DNA of 64,000 nt from Promicromonospora sp049532985 (GCF_049532985.1 NZ_CP186693.1:4960001-5024000), one strand, 5' to 3'. Positions 52,086 to 61,750 are shown, numbered from the stretch's first letter. Numbers and translations: made by a program. The notes: generated by a model not told the origin, from the sequence alone.

Positions 52086-54284
52086 TCAGCGGTCCGCGAG
52101 CCCCAGCACGTCCAGCACCCACGCGTGCTCGAAGGCGATCTGCTCCCACGCCGAGTAGCGCCCCGAGACGCCGCCGTGCCCGGCCGACATCTCGATCTTC
52201 AGCATCGCGGGCGCCCCGGCGGCCTGGAGCCGGGCCACCCACTTGGCGGGCTCCACGTACAGCACGCGGGTGTCGTTGAAGCTGGTCGTGGCGAGGATCC
52301 GCGGGTAGTGCGTGGCGTCGTCCGCCACGTTCTCGTACGGGGTGTACGAGCGCATGTACGCGTACACCTCGGGGTCGTTCAGGGGGTCGCCCCACTCGTC
52401 CCGCTCGGTGACCGTGAGCGGCAGGGTCGGGTCGAGCATGGAGGTCAGGGCGTCCACGAACGGGACGCCGGCCAGCACCCCCGCGAACAGCTCGGGCGCC
52501 AGGTTGACGGCGGCGCCGACGAGCAGGCCGCCGGCGCTGCCGCCGTCCGCCACGAGGCGGTCCGGCGTGGTCCAGCCGGTGTCGACGAGGTGCCGCCCGG
52601 AGGCCACGAAGTCGGTGAAGGTGTTGCGCTTGGCGCCGAGCTTCCCGTCGTCGTACCAGGCGCGGCCCATCTCGCCACCGCCCCGCACGTGCGCGACGGC
52701 GAACACGATGCCGCGGTCCAGCAGACTCAGCCGGGGCACGGAGAAGTACGGGTCGATCGAGTACTCGTAGGCGCCGTACCCGTACAGGAGCAGGGGTGCG
52801 GGGTCGGCGGGCGCGTCGCCGGCGCCGGCGAACCGCACCTTGTCCTTGCGCCAGACCAGCGAGACCGGCACCCGCGTGCCGTCGTCGGCCACGGCCCACT
52901 CCCGGCGCTGGTCGTAGTCGTCCGGGTCGTAGCCGCCGAGCACGGGCTGCTGCTTGAGCAGGGTGCGCTCGCCGGACGCGACGTCGTACAGGTAGAGGGA
53001 CTGCGGCGTCACGAACGACGTGTAGCCGACCTTGAGGTTCGGCTGCTCCCAGACGCCCACGCCCGCGCCGACCGACTCCAGCGGCTGGCCGAACGAGAGC
53101 TCCTGGAAGTCCCAGGTCACCGGCTCCTGTGCGGGGAGCTGCAGCACGGCCGACCGGGAGATCGCCTCGCGGCGGTAGTAGAGCACCAGGTAGCGCTCGC
53201 TCGCGCTCACGCCGTCCAGGCGCACCGCCGGGTCGTGCGGCACGACGACGGTGGCCGCCTCCGGGGCGATCGGTGCACCCGGCGCGGGAACCGGGGAGCT
53301 GACCAGCTCGAAGTTCAGGGCGTCGTGGTTGTGCAGGATCAGGAGCGTGTCGCGCGGCCCGTCCGCGGACGGCAGCACCGCGTGCTCCACCGTGTACTCC
53401 ACGCCCTCGCGGCGGGGCCACACGACCCGGAACTCGCCGGTCGGGTCGTCCGCCTCCAGCAGCCACGACTCGCTCGTCACCTTCGAGCCGAGCTCGATCT
53501 GCAGGTACGTGCGGGACCGGGACAGGCCCACGCCCACCCAGTACCGCTCGTCGGGCTCCTCGAAGACCACCACGTCGTCGGAGCCGGGCGTGCCGAGCCG
53601 GTGCCGCCACACCCGCCAGGGGCGCCAGGCCTCGTCGACGGTGAGGTAGAAGACGTGCTCGCCGTCGGGCGCGAACAGGGCGCCGGGGGCGGTGTCCCGC
53701 ACCTCGTCCGGCAGGTCCTGCCCCGTGGCGAGGTCGCGGACCCGCAGCGTGTAGCGCTCGTCGCCCGCCGTGTCGGTGGCGTAGAGCAGGCGGGTCCCGT
53801 CCTCGGACACATCGAGCGAACCCAGCGCGAAGAAGTCGTGCCCCTCCGCCTCGGCGTTCTGGTCGAGCAGCACCTGCTCGCCCGGCACGGGCACCCCCGG
53901 CTCGAGCACGCGCGGCGTCCAGTCGTCCGGCCCGGCGGCGGGGTAGCGCGCGTGGATCGCGTACTGCTGACCCTCGACGGTGCGTGCGTAGTACCACCAG
54001 TCGCCGTCGCGCGACGGCACGGAGAGGTCGGTCTCCAGCGTGCGGCCCTTGATCTCGTCGAACAGGGTCTGCCGCAGGGGCGCCAGGTGCTCCTGCCGCT
54101 CCAGGGTCCAGGCGTTCTGCGCCTCCAGGTGCGCGACGACCTCGGGGTCCTCCTTGGCACGGAGCCACTCGTAGTCGTCGACGAAGGTGTCGCCGTGGAA
54201 GGTGCGCTGGTGGGGGCGGCGCGGCGTGGCGGGCGGCGCGCCGGTGGAGGACTCGGTCCCGAAGGATGTCAGTGCATCAGACAC
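52086..54284 (-). CDS. ptrB: Oligopeptidase B (S9 family)
   Basis: 732 residues; no signal peptide, so cytoplasmic. N-terminal beta-propeller, then an alpha/beta hydrolase domain with nucleophile S583 in GGSAGGLL, D671 in FNDTRV and H703 in SAGHGG. The C-terminal tail YEPAKW-like motif (VEPAKWVARL) and HGG match oligopeptidase B, which cuts small peptides after Arg/Lys. Length is standard. Monocistronic. Confidence 0.93.
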   Translation of the reverse strand: MSDALTSFGTESSTGAPPATPRRPHQRTFHGDTFVDDYEWLRAKEDPEVVAHLEAQNAWTLERQEHLAPLRQTLFDEIKGRTLETDLSVPSRDGDWWYYARTVEGQQYAIHARYPAAGPDDWTPRVLEPGVPVPGEQVLLDQNAEAEGHDFFALGSLDVSEDGTRLLYATDTAGDERYTLRVRDLATGQDLPDEVRDTAPGALFAPDGEHVFYLTVDEAWRPWRVWRHRLGTPGSDDVVVFEEPDERYWVGVGLSRSRTYLQIELGSKVTSESWLLEADDPTGEFRVVWPRREGVEYTVEHAVLPSADGPRDTLLILHNHDALNFELVSSPVPAPGAPIAPEAATVVVPHDPAVRLDGVSASERYLVLYYRREAISRSAVLQLPAQEPVTWDFQELSFGQPLESVGAGVGVWEQPNLKVGYTSFVTPQSLYLYDVASGERTLLKQQPVLGGYDPDDYDQRREWAVADDGTRVPVSLVWRKDKVRFAGAGDAPADPAPLLLYGYGAYEYSIDPYFSVPRLSLLDRGIVFAVAHVRGGGEMGRAWYDDGKLGAKRNTFTDFVASGRHLVDTGWTTPDRLVADGGSAGGLLVGAAVNLAPELFAGVLAGVPFVDALTSMLDPTLPLTVTERDEWGDPLNDPEVYAYMRSYTPYENVADDATHYPRILATTSFNDTRVLYVEPAKWVARLQAAGAPAMLKIEMSAGHGGVSGRYSAWEQIAFEHAWVLDVLGLADR

Positions 54285-54328
54285 CGTGTCAGCCTATCCG
54301 CGCTCTCTGACGCAGGGCGCGGGAGCCC

Positions 54329-54343
54329 GCCTGCCGGGCAGGC
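54329..54343 (-). terminator. Short hairpin after EEP gene
   Basis: GCCTGCC and GGCAGGC separated by one base, 32 bp past the EEP gene stop on the minus strand. Confidence 0.4.
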
Positions 54344-54374
54344 CCGGACGGCGCGACCCCCGCGCCCGGTGGCG

Positions 54375-55688
54375 TCAGAGCGTGACGTCCGTCCAGGTCA
54401 GGCGGTGGTCGCTGCTCGGGAACGGGTAGACGCCCGTGAGACGGGACAGGGGGTCGGCGGCGGCCGGCCAGAAGACGCCCGCGCCCCGGACCCGCAGGTC
54501 GCGCGAGGGCAGCACGTAGTCGACGCGGAGGTTGCCCGGCGTCGTGTCCGCGAAGTCGGCGGTGTCGAGCGCCGGGTCGCCGAGGTGGGTCAGGTTGGCG
54601 CCCGCCTGGAGCGCCGCGGCCTCCGGCCCGCCCGCCGACGTGGCCTGCGGGTCGGTGATCCGCGGGTGGTCCAGGAGCTGGTCGATGGCCGCGTCCACGG
54701 AGTCACCGTCCACGGGGTCGGCGTTGTAGTCGCCCACGATCACGAAGGAGGACCCGGGGCGCAGACCACCGCGGCGGCCCTCGTCGTCGTACTGGTACCG
54801 GGCGCTGCAGCCGCCGCGCACGTAGTCGGCCCAGAACCGGATCTCGTCGTGGTTGCGCAGGCCGTTGCGGTCTTCCGCCCCGTCGAACGACGGCGGGGTC
54901 GGGTGCGCCGCCAGCACGTGCACCGTCTCGCGGCCCACGCGCACGGGGACGTCCCAGTGGGACTTGCTCGACAGCGGCAGCACGGCCAGCTCCTCGGCGG
55001 AGTACCAGTCGGCCGGGGCAGGGGTGGCCGGGTCGTCCGGGAGGAGCGCGCCCGGCATGTCTGCCCACCGGAAGTCCTGGAAGGTGCGGACCTGGTCGTG
55101 CCGGATCGGGTACTTCGACAGCACGAGCATGCCGTACTGCCCCGGGAACAGGCCGAAGCCGAGCGCGTCGTCGCCCCCGCCGACGGTCCCGTCGTTGTTC
55201 AGGTCGAACCCGCTGGGGATCCCCGTGTTCGACGGCGCCACGAACGCGTAGGGGTACTCCACCGGCTCGCCGGTGCCCTGCGGCACCTCCAGGTAGTTCT
55301 CGCGGAACAGGTCCGCGGCGGCGTACGGGTCGGCGTCGCCGGAGTAGTCGAACTCGTTGAGCAGCACGACGTCGGGGTCCGCGTGCTGGATCACCTCGGC
55401 GACCGTCGCGGCCTGCGCGTCGTCGCCCGTGGACAGGTCGGCGACGAGCTCGCCCTGCGTGGCCCGGTTGAGCGACAGGTTGTAGGTGGCCGCGCGCAGC
55501 GTCCGGTGGCCGTGGCCGGCATGGCCCCGGTCCGTGGTCGCGCCGGCTGCCGCCGGGACGTCGCGCTGGCTCGCCGACGCCGACGCCGACGCCGGGGCCG
55601 CGGTCGCCGCCGGGACGAGGACGGCGCCGGCCAGCAGGGCCGCTGCTGCGGCGGCGCCGGTCAGGCGCCCGGGGGTACTGGCTCGCAT
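54375..55688 (-). CDS. Secreted endonuclease/exonuclease/phosphatase-family protein
   Basis: 437 residues; ATG 55688 with AAGGAG. Cleavable signal (AAAAALLAGAVLVPAATA). EEP-fold motifs: LRAATYNLSLNRATQGE, VVLLNEFDY (metal-binding Glu), VHVLAAHPTPP, FVIVGDYNADP (catalytic Asp/Asn) and FPSSDHRLTWTDV (catalytic His). Expected extracellular phosphodiesterase or nuclease. A classic-looking PHO box lies ~100 bp upstream, so it probably provides phosphate during starvation. Confidence 0.9.
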   Translation of the reverse strand: MRASTPGRLTGAAAAAALLAGAVLVPAATAAPASASASASQRDVPAAAGATTDRGHAGHGHRTLRAATYNLSLNRATQGELVADLSTGDDAQAATVAEVIQHADPDVVLLNEFDYSGDADPYAAADLFRENYLEVPQGTGEPVEYPYAFVAPSNTGIPSGFDLNNDGTVGGGDDALGFGLFPGQYGMLVLSKYPIRHDQVRTFQDFRWADMPGALLPDDPATPAPADWYSAEELAVLPLSSKSHWDVPVRVGRETVHVLAAHPTPPSFDGAEDRNGLRNHDEIRFWADYVRGGCSARYQYDDEGRRGGLRPGSSFVIVGDYNADPVDGDSVDAAIDQLLDHPRITDPQATSAGGPEAAALQAGANLTHLGDPALDTADFADTTPGNLRVDYVLPSRDLRVRGAGVFWPAAADPLSRLTGVYPFPSSDHRLTWTDVTL

Positions 55689-55779
55689 GACTGCTCCTTC
55701 TTCGGGGTGTCGTGCTCTCGGGGGCTTGCTCGGGCACCACCCGGGTGCCCGCGAGCCACGGTAGGTCGCCGTCGTCCCG

Positions 55780-55801
55780 CCGGGGTGAACACCGCGTGAA
55801 C
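55780..55801 (-). promoter_or_regulatory. PHO box upstream of EEP gene
   Basis: Two abutting 11-bp units on the minus strand: GTTCACGCGGT (55791-55801) and GTTCACCCCGG (55780-55790). They match the Streptomyces PhoP repeat at about 9 and 10 of 11 positions, the clearest of the three PHO-like arrays. It sits 92 bp before the ATG. Confidence 0.7.
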
Positions 55802-55959
55802 ACCGCTGTGCCGGGGTACCGGGAGCTGCCGAGGCGGGGTCGTGACCGGATCGTTGCCGTTCCGGCGCCGGTGTGTCAGTGGCGGACGGTACTTTTCCGG
55901 GGCGGCCGTACCGCCGCCCCGCCGGCGTGCGCCGTCGGGCACATCCTGAGGAAGAGTCG

Positions 55960-56505
55960 ATGAACCGTACTGTCCGTCCCGCCCGCCTGCTGGTGGCCGC
56001 GGCCGCCGCCACCGTATCGCTGACCCTGCTGACCGGCTGCGGTGTGCTCGACCAGATCACGTCGGGTGGCGACGCGCCGCGTGACGAGCCGGGCGGCGAG
56101 ATCACCGCCTCCGCCGAGGCGGACGCGTTCCAGATCCTGAAGGGCGACTGCATCGACCTGGAGGCGCTCGACGGGTACGGGGACGCCGCGGAGGGCGAGG
56201 AGTACGAGGTCGAGACGGTTCCCGTGGTCCCGTGCGCGGAGCCGCACACGGGCGAGGTCTTCGCCGAGCTCGTCATGGACACCGACGAGTACCCGGGCGA
56301 CGAGGGCATGTCGAAGAAGTTCGACGAGTGGTGCTACGCCGAGTTCGGCAAGTTCGTGGGGCTGTCCTACGACGAGTCGCAGTACGGCTACACCGGCTTC
56401 TACCCGACCCAGGCCACCTGGGAGCAGCTCGACGACCGCACCCTCCAGTGCATCATCAGCTCCGAGGAGCCCGTGACGGGCACCCTCAAGGGCGCCGCGA
56501 AGTAG
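55960..56505 (+). CDS. Septum-formation-family lipoprotein
   Basis: 181 residues; ATG 55960 with GAGGAAG. Lipobox LTGC (C27). The mature part contains GDCIDLEALDG, VVPCAEPHTGEVFAELVM and EWCYAEFGKFVGLSYDESQYGYTGFYPTQATWEQ...RTLQCII, with two Cys pairs, typical of the septum-formation (PF13845-like) domain of actinobacterial surface proteins. Function in division is only suggested by the family name. Its last 20 bp overlap the convergent MFS gene. Confidence 0.82.
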   Translation: MNRTVRPARLLVAAAAATVSLTLLTGCGVLDQITSGGDAPRDEPGGEITASAEADAFQILKGDCIDLEALDGYGDAAEGEEYEVETVPVVPCAEPHTGEVFAELVMDTDEYPGDEGMSKKFDEWCYAEFGKFVGLSYDESQYGYTGFYPTQATWEQLDDRTLQCIISSEEPVTGTLKGAAK

Positions 56506-57718
56506 CGGCCTCGCGGGCGGCGGCGCGCGCCGCCGCCCACAGGTCCGCCCCGAGCACCGCCAGCGCGGCGAGCACGAACACGGCCCCGACCAGGGGCACC
56601 GTCGTGACGCCGGCGGTGGCGACCACCAGCGCGCCGAGCGCCGACCCGGCGCCGATCCCGATGTTGAACACCGAGCTGGAGATCGCGGTCGCGGACTCGG
56701 TGGCGCCCGGGGCGACCCGCAGCGACAGGAAGGACAGGGCGGGCGGGATGGCGCTGAACGCCAGCCCGAACAGGGCCAGCCCGACCAGCGCGAGGGCCGG
56801 GACGTGGCCCAGGGTCCGGAGCAGCAGCAGCGCGCCGGTCAGCGCGACGAGTGCCACGACCACGGTGTGCCACGGCCGCTTGTCGAGCACCTGACCGATG
56901 AGCAGGGTGCCGGCCAGGCCCGCGGCGCCCTGGCCCAGCAGCAGCGCGCTGAGGTAGCGGTCGGGGAAGCCCGCCGTCTCCAGCAGGAACTGCGTGACGA
57001 ACGTGATCATCATGAAACCGCCGGTCACGAGCAGCACGGTGACGACCAGGAGCATCACGAAGCGGCGCAGGTCCGGGTGGGTGCCGCGCGCGGTGCCGCT
57101 CTGCTCGGCGTCGACGTTCGGCATGGAGACGGCCATCGTGACGCACGCGACCAGGCTGACCGCGGAGAACAGCAGGAAGGCCGTGCGCCAGCTCGTCTGC
57201 TGGCCCACCCAGGTGCCGAGCGGCACGCCGAGCAGCGGCGCGAGCGAGTTGCCGACCGCGAGCCGCGCGATCATCTTGCCCCGCACGGCGGGGGCGAACA
57301 GGCTCGCGGCGGCCGGGGTGACGATGGACCAGAACAGCGCCTGGCCCAGCGCCGTGACCATGCGCGCCGCCATGAGGTCGGCGTAGCCGATCGCGAAGGC
57401 CGACCATTGCGAGCCGACGGCGCAGACCGCGGTGGTCGCCGCGAGCACCCAGCGGCGCTGGAACCGCCGCGTGAGGCGGGTCAGCGGCAGGGACGCCACG
57501 ACCACGACGACGGCGTACGCCGTGACGAGCAGTCCGATCTCGGAGGTGCTGCGGCCCAGGTCGGGCGCGATGAGGGTGAGCAGGCCGCCGGGGAGGTTCT
57601 CCGCCGTGACGAAGGTGAAGGCGCTGACGCTGAGCGCGACCAGTGCGACGATCGCGCGGCGCTGGTCCACCGGCGGAGCGGCGAACTCCGCGGCGGCGGT
57701 GGGCCTGTTCGAGGTCAT
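56486..57718 (-). CDS. MFS transporter (DHA1 type)
   Basis: 410 residues; ATG 57718 with CCGGAGA; the longer frame is not supported. About twelve helices with the motif-A-like LTRLTRRFQRRWVL loop and SQWSAFAIGYADLMAARMVTALGQALFW (DHA1 features). Likely drug or metabolite exporter. Overlaps the convergent lipoprotein gene by 20 bp. Confidence 0.88.
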   Translation of the reverse strand: MTSNRPTAAAEFAAPPVDQRRAIVALVALSVSAFTFVTAENLPGGLLTLIAPDLGRSTSEIGLLVTAYAVVVVVASLPLTRLTRRFQRRWVLAATTAVCAVGSQWSAFAIGYADLMAARMVTALGQALFWSIVTPAAASLFAPAVRGKMIARLAVGNSLAPLLGVPLGTWVGQQTSWRTAFLLFSAVSLVACVTMAVSMPNVDAEQSGTARGTHPDLRRFVMLLVVTVLLVTGGFMMITFVTQFLLETAGFPDRYLSALLLGQGAAGLAGTLLIGQVLDKRPWHTVVVALVALTGALLLLRTLGHVPALALVGLALFGLAFSAIPPALSFLSLRVAPGATESATAISSSVFNIGIGAGSALGALVVATAGVTTVPLVGAVFVLAALAVLGADLWAAARAAAREAATSRRP

Positions 57719-57908
57719 GCATTCTCCGGGGAGTGGGAGCGGCGCTGTGAGAGCGGGCCGGTCCGGACCCGGCGACGGGTGGGCACTCGGCAACGCCAAG
57801 GTACGCGGGATCGAACCGATTCGGCACCCGCATACCCGGACAACTGGGTGAACCTGGCGTGTGTCCTAGGCAACATTGTCGTAATATTTCCCTGGTTTCC
57901 TCCTCCGT

Positions 57909-57922
57909 GGACAAAGGTGTCC
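57909..57922. promoter_or_regulatory. Palindrome upstream of M6 protease
   Basis: GGACA and TGTCC separated by AAGG, about 65 bp before the protease ATG. Possible operator; no regulator nearby. Confidence 0.3.
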
Positions 57923-57985
57923 AGCAGGTCCGGCGACCCGTACGTACCTCCTCGTCCCGGACGCGGCTCTCTTCACGGAGGAAAG

Positions 57986-60292
57986 ATGAACTCTCGTATC
58001 TGTGCAGTCGGCGCGGGAGCAGCACTGCTGCTCTCGGCCGCCGTCGTACCGATCACCGCTTCCGCGGCACCGCCCGTCGAGGAGCCGCCGCAGCAGGCGG
58101 CCCCGGCCAAGGAGGACAACCGCCCGGACGCCCTGGCCGAGAAGCAGACCGAGCGGCGGCAGCTCGCCGTCGACATGGTCGCCACCGGCGAGGCCATGGT
58201 CGAGACCCGCGGCACGGGCAAGCACCGGTCCAAGGTCGTGGAGATCTCCCCGCGCGAGTACGTGGAGTACGGGGTCGAGGAGACGGCGCAGCTCTTCAGC
58301 ATCCTCGTGGACTTCGGTGACGAGGTCGACGAGCGCTACCCGGACGCCACCGCGGGCCCGGTGCACAACTCGATCCCGGAGCCGGCGGCGGACGACAACT
58401 CCACGTACTGGGAGTCCGACTTCTCGCGCGAGCACTACCAGGAGATGTTCTTCACCGGCCTGGAGGACCAGGACGGCGAGTCGTTCGCGGGCATCTACGA
58501 CGAGATGTCGTCGGGCCGGTTCGACCTGCAGGGCGACGTCTCCGACTGGGTGACCGTGCCCTACAGCACGGCGTCCTACGGCACCACCGAGTCCGGCACT
58601 GACATGACGCGGTTCATCCAGGACACCGCGGACGCCTGGTACGACCAGCAGGTCGCGGCGGGCAAGAGTGCCGAGGAGATCGAGGCGTACCTGCAGTCGT
58701 TCGACGTCTGGGACCGCTACGACCTGGACGGCGACGGCATCACCAACGAGCCCGACGGCTACATCGACCACTTCCAGGCGATCCACGCCGGCGAGGGCGA
58801 GGAGGCCGGTGCGCCCGAGGAGGCCATCTGGTCGCACCGCTGGTCGGTCAACCAGGGCGGCTTCGGCACGGACGGCCCGGCCGACTACCCGAAGGTGGGC
58901 GGCATCAAGATCGGTGACTCCGACATCTGGATCCGCGACTACACCACGGAGCCGGAGAACGGCGGCCTCGGCGTCTTCGCGCACGAGTTCGGGCACGACC
59001 TCGGCCTGCCCGACTACTACGACACCGCGGGCGGCGAGAACGGCACGGGCTACTGGAACCTCATGAGCTCCGGCTCGTGGATGGGCCACGGCGACGGCAC
59101 CATCGGCACCACGCCGAACCACATGGGTGCCACGGAGAAGCTGTTCCTGGGCTGGCTCGACTACGAGACGGTGGAGCCCGGCGAGACCGAGCGCGTCAAG
59201 CTCGGCCCGTCGTTCCACGCCACGACGCGCGCGCAGGCCGCGATCGTGAACCTGCCGGACGGCGTCGAGCAGGTCGACCTCGGCATCGCACCGTTCGACG
59301 GGCAGTTCGTGTACTCCGGTACCGGCAACGACCTGAACAACACGATCACGTCGCCCTCGTTCACCGTGCCGGACGGTGCCTCGCTGACCGCCAAGGTGCA
59401 GTACGACATCGAGGTGGACTACGACTACGCGTTCGCCGAGGTCTCGACGGACGGCGGTTCCACCTGGACCGCGCTGGCGAACAACCTGTCGACGGACGAG
59501 GACCCGAACGGCACCAACCCAGGCGCCGGCATCACCGGTAGCTCGGACGGCGCCTGGGTGGACCTGACCGCGGACCTGGCGGACTACGCGGGCGAGACGG
59601 CGCAGGTCCGGTTCCGCTACTCCAGCGACGGCGGCACCAACGAGACCGGCATCCTGGTCGACGACGTCGCCGTGGGCGACGCGCTGACCGAGGACTTCTC
59701 GGACGTCGCCGACTGGACCGTCGACGGCTTCACCACGGTCGGTGCCGACGGCACCTACGAGGTCACCTACCAGCACTACTACGTGGCCGAGAACCGCGTG
59801 TACGGCGGGTACGACCAGACGCTGAAGACCGGTCCGTACAACTTCGGCTGGAGCTTCACCAACAGCAACAAGGTGGAGCACTACCCGTACCAGGACGGCC
59901 TGCTGATCTGGTACGTGAACAGCCTGTACGGCGACAACAACACGTCGCAGCACGAGGGCGGCGGCCAGGCGCTGCCGGTCGACGCGCGCCCGCAGGTGCT
60001 GAAGTGGTCGGACGGCACGATCGCCCGGAACCGCATCCAGTCCTTCGACGCGACGTTCGGCCGCGAGAAGACGGACGCGATCTCGCTGCACCGCGAGGTG
60101 TCGGCCACGTCGCTCACGACCCTGCGGCAGGGCAAGCAGAGCCCGGCCTGGGTCTTCGACGACACCGACCCCGAGGCCTACTGGGACGCGGAGAACCCGC
60201 GTCACTCGGTGAAGGTGGGCGGCACGGGCACCACCATCAAGGTGCTGACCCAGGACGCCCGCACCGGTCACATGACCATCCAGGTCAACTGA
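57986..60292 (+). CDS. Secreted M6 metalloprotease (immune inhibitor A type)
   Basis: 768 residues; ATG 57986 with GGAGGAAAG; the long upstream frame is a shadow. Signal peptide (residues 1-29), pro-region (~30-100), then catalytic domain with zinc motif HEFGHDLGLPD (H333, E334, H337) and SSGSWMGHGDG. A C-terminal region (~430-600) contains beta-sandwich repeats (DGGSTWTALANN; RFRYSSDGGTNETGILVDDV). Secreted endopeptidase for protein degradation or virulence-like functions. Near the length of Bacillus InhA (~790). Confidence 0.93.
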   Translation: MNSRICAVGAGAALLLSAAVVPITASAAPPVEEPPQQAAPAKEDNRPDALAEKQTERRQLAVDMVATGEAMVETRGTGKHRSKVVEISPREYVEYGVEETAQLFSILVDFGDEVDERYPDATAGPVHNSIPEPAADDNSTYWESDFSREHYQEMFFTGLEDQDGESFAGIYDEMSSGRFDLQGDVSDWVTVPYSTASYGTTESGTDMTRFIQDTADAWYDQQVAAGKSAEEIEAYLQSFDVWDRYDLDGDGITNEPDGYIDHFQAIHAGEGEEAGAPEEAIWSHRWSVNQGGFGTDGPADYPKVGGIKIGDSDIWIRDYTTEPENGGLGVFAHEFGHDLGLPDYYDTAGGENGTGYWNLMSSGSWMGHGDGTIGTTPNHMGATEKLFLGWLDYETVEPGETERVKLGPSFHATTRAQAAIVNLPDGVEQVDLGIAPFDGQFVYSGTGNDLNNTITSPSFTVPDGASLTAKVQYDIEVDYDYAFAEVSTDGGSTWTALANNLSTDEDPNGTNPGAGITGSSDGAWVDLTADLADYAGETAQVRFRYSSDGGTNETGILVDDVAVGDALTEDFSDVADWTVDGFTTVGADGTYEVTYQHYYVAENRVYGGYDQTLKTGPYNFGWSFTNSNKVEHYPYQDGLLIWYVNSLYGDNNTSQHEGGGQALPVDARPQVLKWSDGTIARNRIQSFDATFGREKTDAISLHREVSATSLTTLRQGKQSPAWVFDDTDPEAYWDAENPRHSVKVGGTGTTIKVLTQDARTGHMTIQVN

Positions 60293-60312
60293 CCCATCGC
60301 TGAGCAAGCTCG

Positions 60313-60359
60313 CGCCAGCAGAGCGCCCGTCCGGTTCCGACCGGGCGGGCGCTCTGGCG
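60313..60359 (+). terminator. M6 protease terminator
   Basis: AGAGCGCCCGTCCGG (60319-60333) pairs with 60341-60355 (one mismatch), extended by CGCCAG/CTGGCG with a bulge. Confidence 0.65.
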
Positions 60360-60392
60360 TCGTCGGCCCGGCGCGGGACTACCCTTCGAGGC

Positions 60393-61373
60393 ATGACACA
60401 CCTGCGATGGGGCATCCTGGCGGCCGGCGGGATCGCCGCGAGCTTCACGTCCGACCTGAACGACAACGGCTTCACCGTGCAGGCGGTGGGGTCCCGATCC
60501 CTGGAGAAGGCGCGCGCGTTCGCCGACCGGTTCGGCATCCCGACGGCGCACGGCTCCTACGAGAACCTGGTGAACGACCCCGAGGTCGACATCGTCTACG
60601 TGGCCACGCCGCACCCGATGCACGCCGAGGCGGCGAAGCTCGTGCTGGAGGCCGGCAAGCACGTGCTGGTCGAGAAGCCGTTCACGCTCAACGCCGCGGA
60701 GGCGCGCGAGATCGCGGAGCTCGCCGAGGCCAAGGGCCTGGTGGCGCTGGAGGCCATGTGGACCCGGTTCCTGCCGCACATGGCACGCGTGCGCGAGATC
60801 ATCGCCTCGGGCGTGCTCGGTGAGGTGCGCACCCTCCTGGTGGACCACACCCAGGACCTGCCCGACGACCCGGCCCACCGCATCAACGACCTGGCCCTGG
60901 GCGGCGGCTCGCTGCTCGACCTGGGCATCTACCCGGTCTCGTTCGCGTGGGACCTGTTCGGCGAGCCGCTCACGATCCAGTCGCACGCGACGTTCAAGGA
61001 GACCGGCGCGGACGCCACGATCGCGACGATCTTCGGGTACGACGGCGCCCGGGTCGCGACCACGGTGTCGGCGTCCGACACCCGGGGTCCCAACCGGGCC
61101 TCGATCCTGGGCACCGAGGGGCGCATCGAGATCGACGCGACCTGGTACAACCCCTCCACGGTGCACGTCTACGACGCGTCGGGCACCGAGACCGAGACCT
61201 TCACCGCCGAGGTGACCGGCCGCGGCATGCACTTCCAGGCCGCCGAGGCAGAGCGCCTGGTCGCGGCCGGCGAGCTGGACAGCCCGCTGCTCCCGCGCGC
61301 GGAGACGGTGGCCATCATGGCCACCCTGGACGAGATCCGCTCCCAGATCGGCCTCACCTACCCGGGCGAATAG
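60393..61373 (+). CDS. Gfo/Idh/MocA-family oxidoreductase
   Basis: 326 residues. N-terminal Rossmann start WGILAAGGIAAS (GxGxxG variant), VDIVYVATPHPMHAEAAKLVLEAGKHVLVEKPFT with the EKP signature, and a central GGGSLLDLGIYPVS with the catalytic-loop pattern. NAD(P)-dependent sugar or cyclitol dehydrogenase; substrate unknown. Single gene ended by a perfect palindrome. Confidence 0.9.
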   Translation: MTHLRWGILAAGGIAASFTSDLNDNGFTVQAVGSRSLEKARAFADRFGIPTAHGSYENLVNDPEVDIVYVATPHPMHAEAAKLVLEAGKHVLVEKPFTLNAAEAREIAELAEAKGLVALEAMWTRFLPHMARVREIIASGVLGEVRTLLVDHTQDLPDDPAHRINDLALGGGSLLDLGIYPVSFAWDLFGEPLTIQSHATFKETGADATIATIFGYDGARVATTVSASDTRGPNRASILGTEGRIEIDATWYNPSTVHVYDASGTETETFTAEVTGRGMHFQAAEAERLVAAGELDSPLLPRAETVAIMATLDEIRSQIGLTYPGE

Positions 61374-61382
61374 CGCGCCCAG

Positions 61383-61422
61383 GACGCCGAGATCTGGCGG
61401 TGTGCCACCAGATCTCGGCGTC
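61383..61422. terminator. Bidirectional hairpin
   Basis: Perfect 15-bp arms (61383-61397; 61408-61422) between the convergent oxidoreductase and ArsR genes; the right arm reaches the ArsR stop codon. Confidence 0.75.
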
Positions 61423-61729
61423 AGGCGTCGCCCAGAACCGCTTCGATCAGGCCAGGGAACTTCTCGTCCAGCTCGTCCTTGCGGAGCTGGATGGTGTGGC
61501 TGCGGCCGTGCACCACCGTGCGCGTGACCCCGGACTCCCGCAGCGTGCGGAAGTGGTGGGACATGGTCGACTTCGAGAGGTTCAGGTCTCCCCAGACCTC
61601 GGGCGTCTTGGCGCACGGCTGGCCGTCGCCGAGCCTGCGCACGATCTGCAGGCGTGCCGGGTCGGCCAGGGCGCGGAGCACGTCGACGAGCTCGACCTCG
61701 GCCATGTCGGGACTCGGGAAGTCACTCAT
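61421..61729 (-). CDS. ArsR-family repressor
   Basis: 102 residues. Winged helix-turn-helix with DVLRALADPARLQIVRRLG and LNLSKSTMSHHFRTLRESGV. No metal-binding Cys pair (single Cys39), so it probably senses something other than metal. Divergent from the MFS gene at 61793, with the operator between them. Confidence 0.88.
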   Translation of the reverse strand: MSDFPSPDMAEVELVDVLRALADPARLQIVRRLGDGQPCAKTPEVWGDLNLSKSTMSHHFRTLRESGVTRTVVHGRSHTIQLRKDELDEKFPGLIEAVLGDA

Positions 61730-61750
61730 CGTTCACCTGCACCTCGTCGT

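Noticed and set aside
50029..54168. Long minus-strand frame (~1,379 codons) over GH3 and oligopeptidase genes
   Set aside because: Different frame from the real oligopeptidase, no domain hits, composition of an antisense shadow.
49740..55799. Very long + strand open frame (about 2,019 codons)
   Set aside because: Arg/Gly/Ala/Pro-rich low-complexity translation with no domains; it runs across several recognisable genes on both strands. High-GC DNA produces such shadow frames.
56804..57985. Long frame upstream of the M6 protease
   Set aside because: Antisense to the MFS gene; the strong ribosome site and signal peptide start at 57986.
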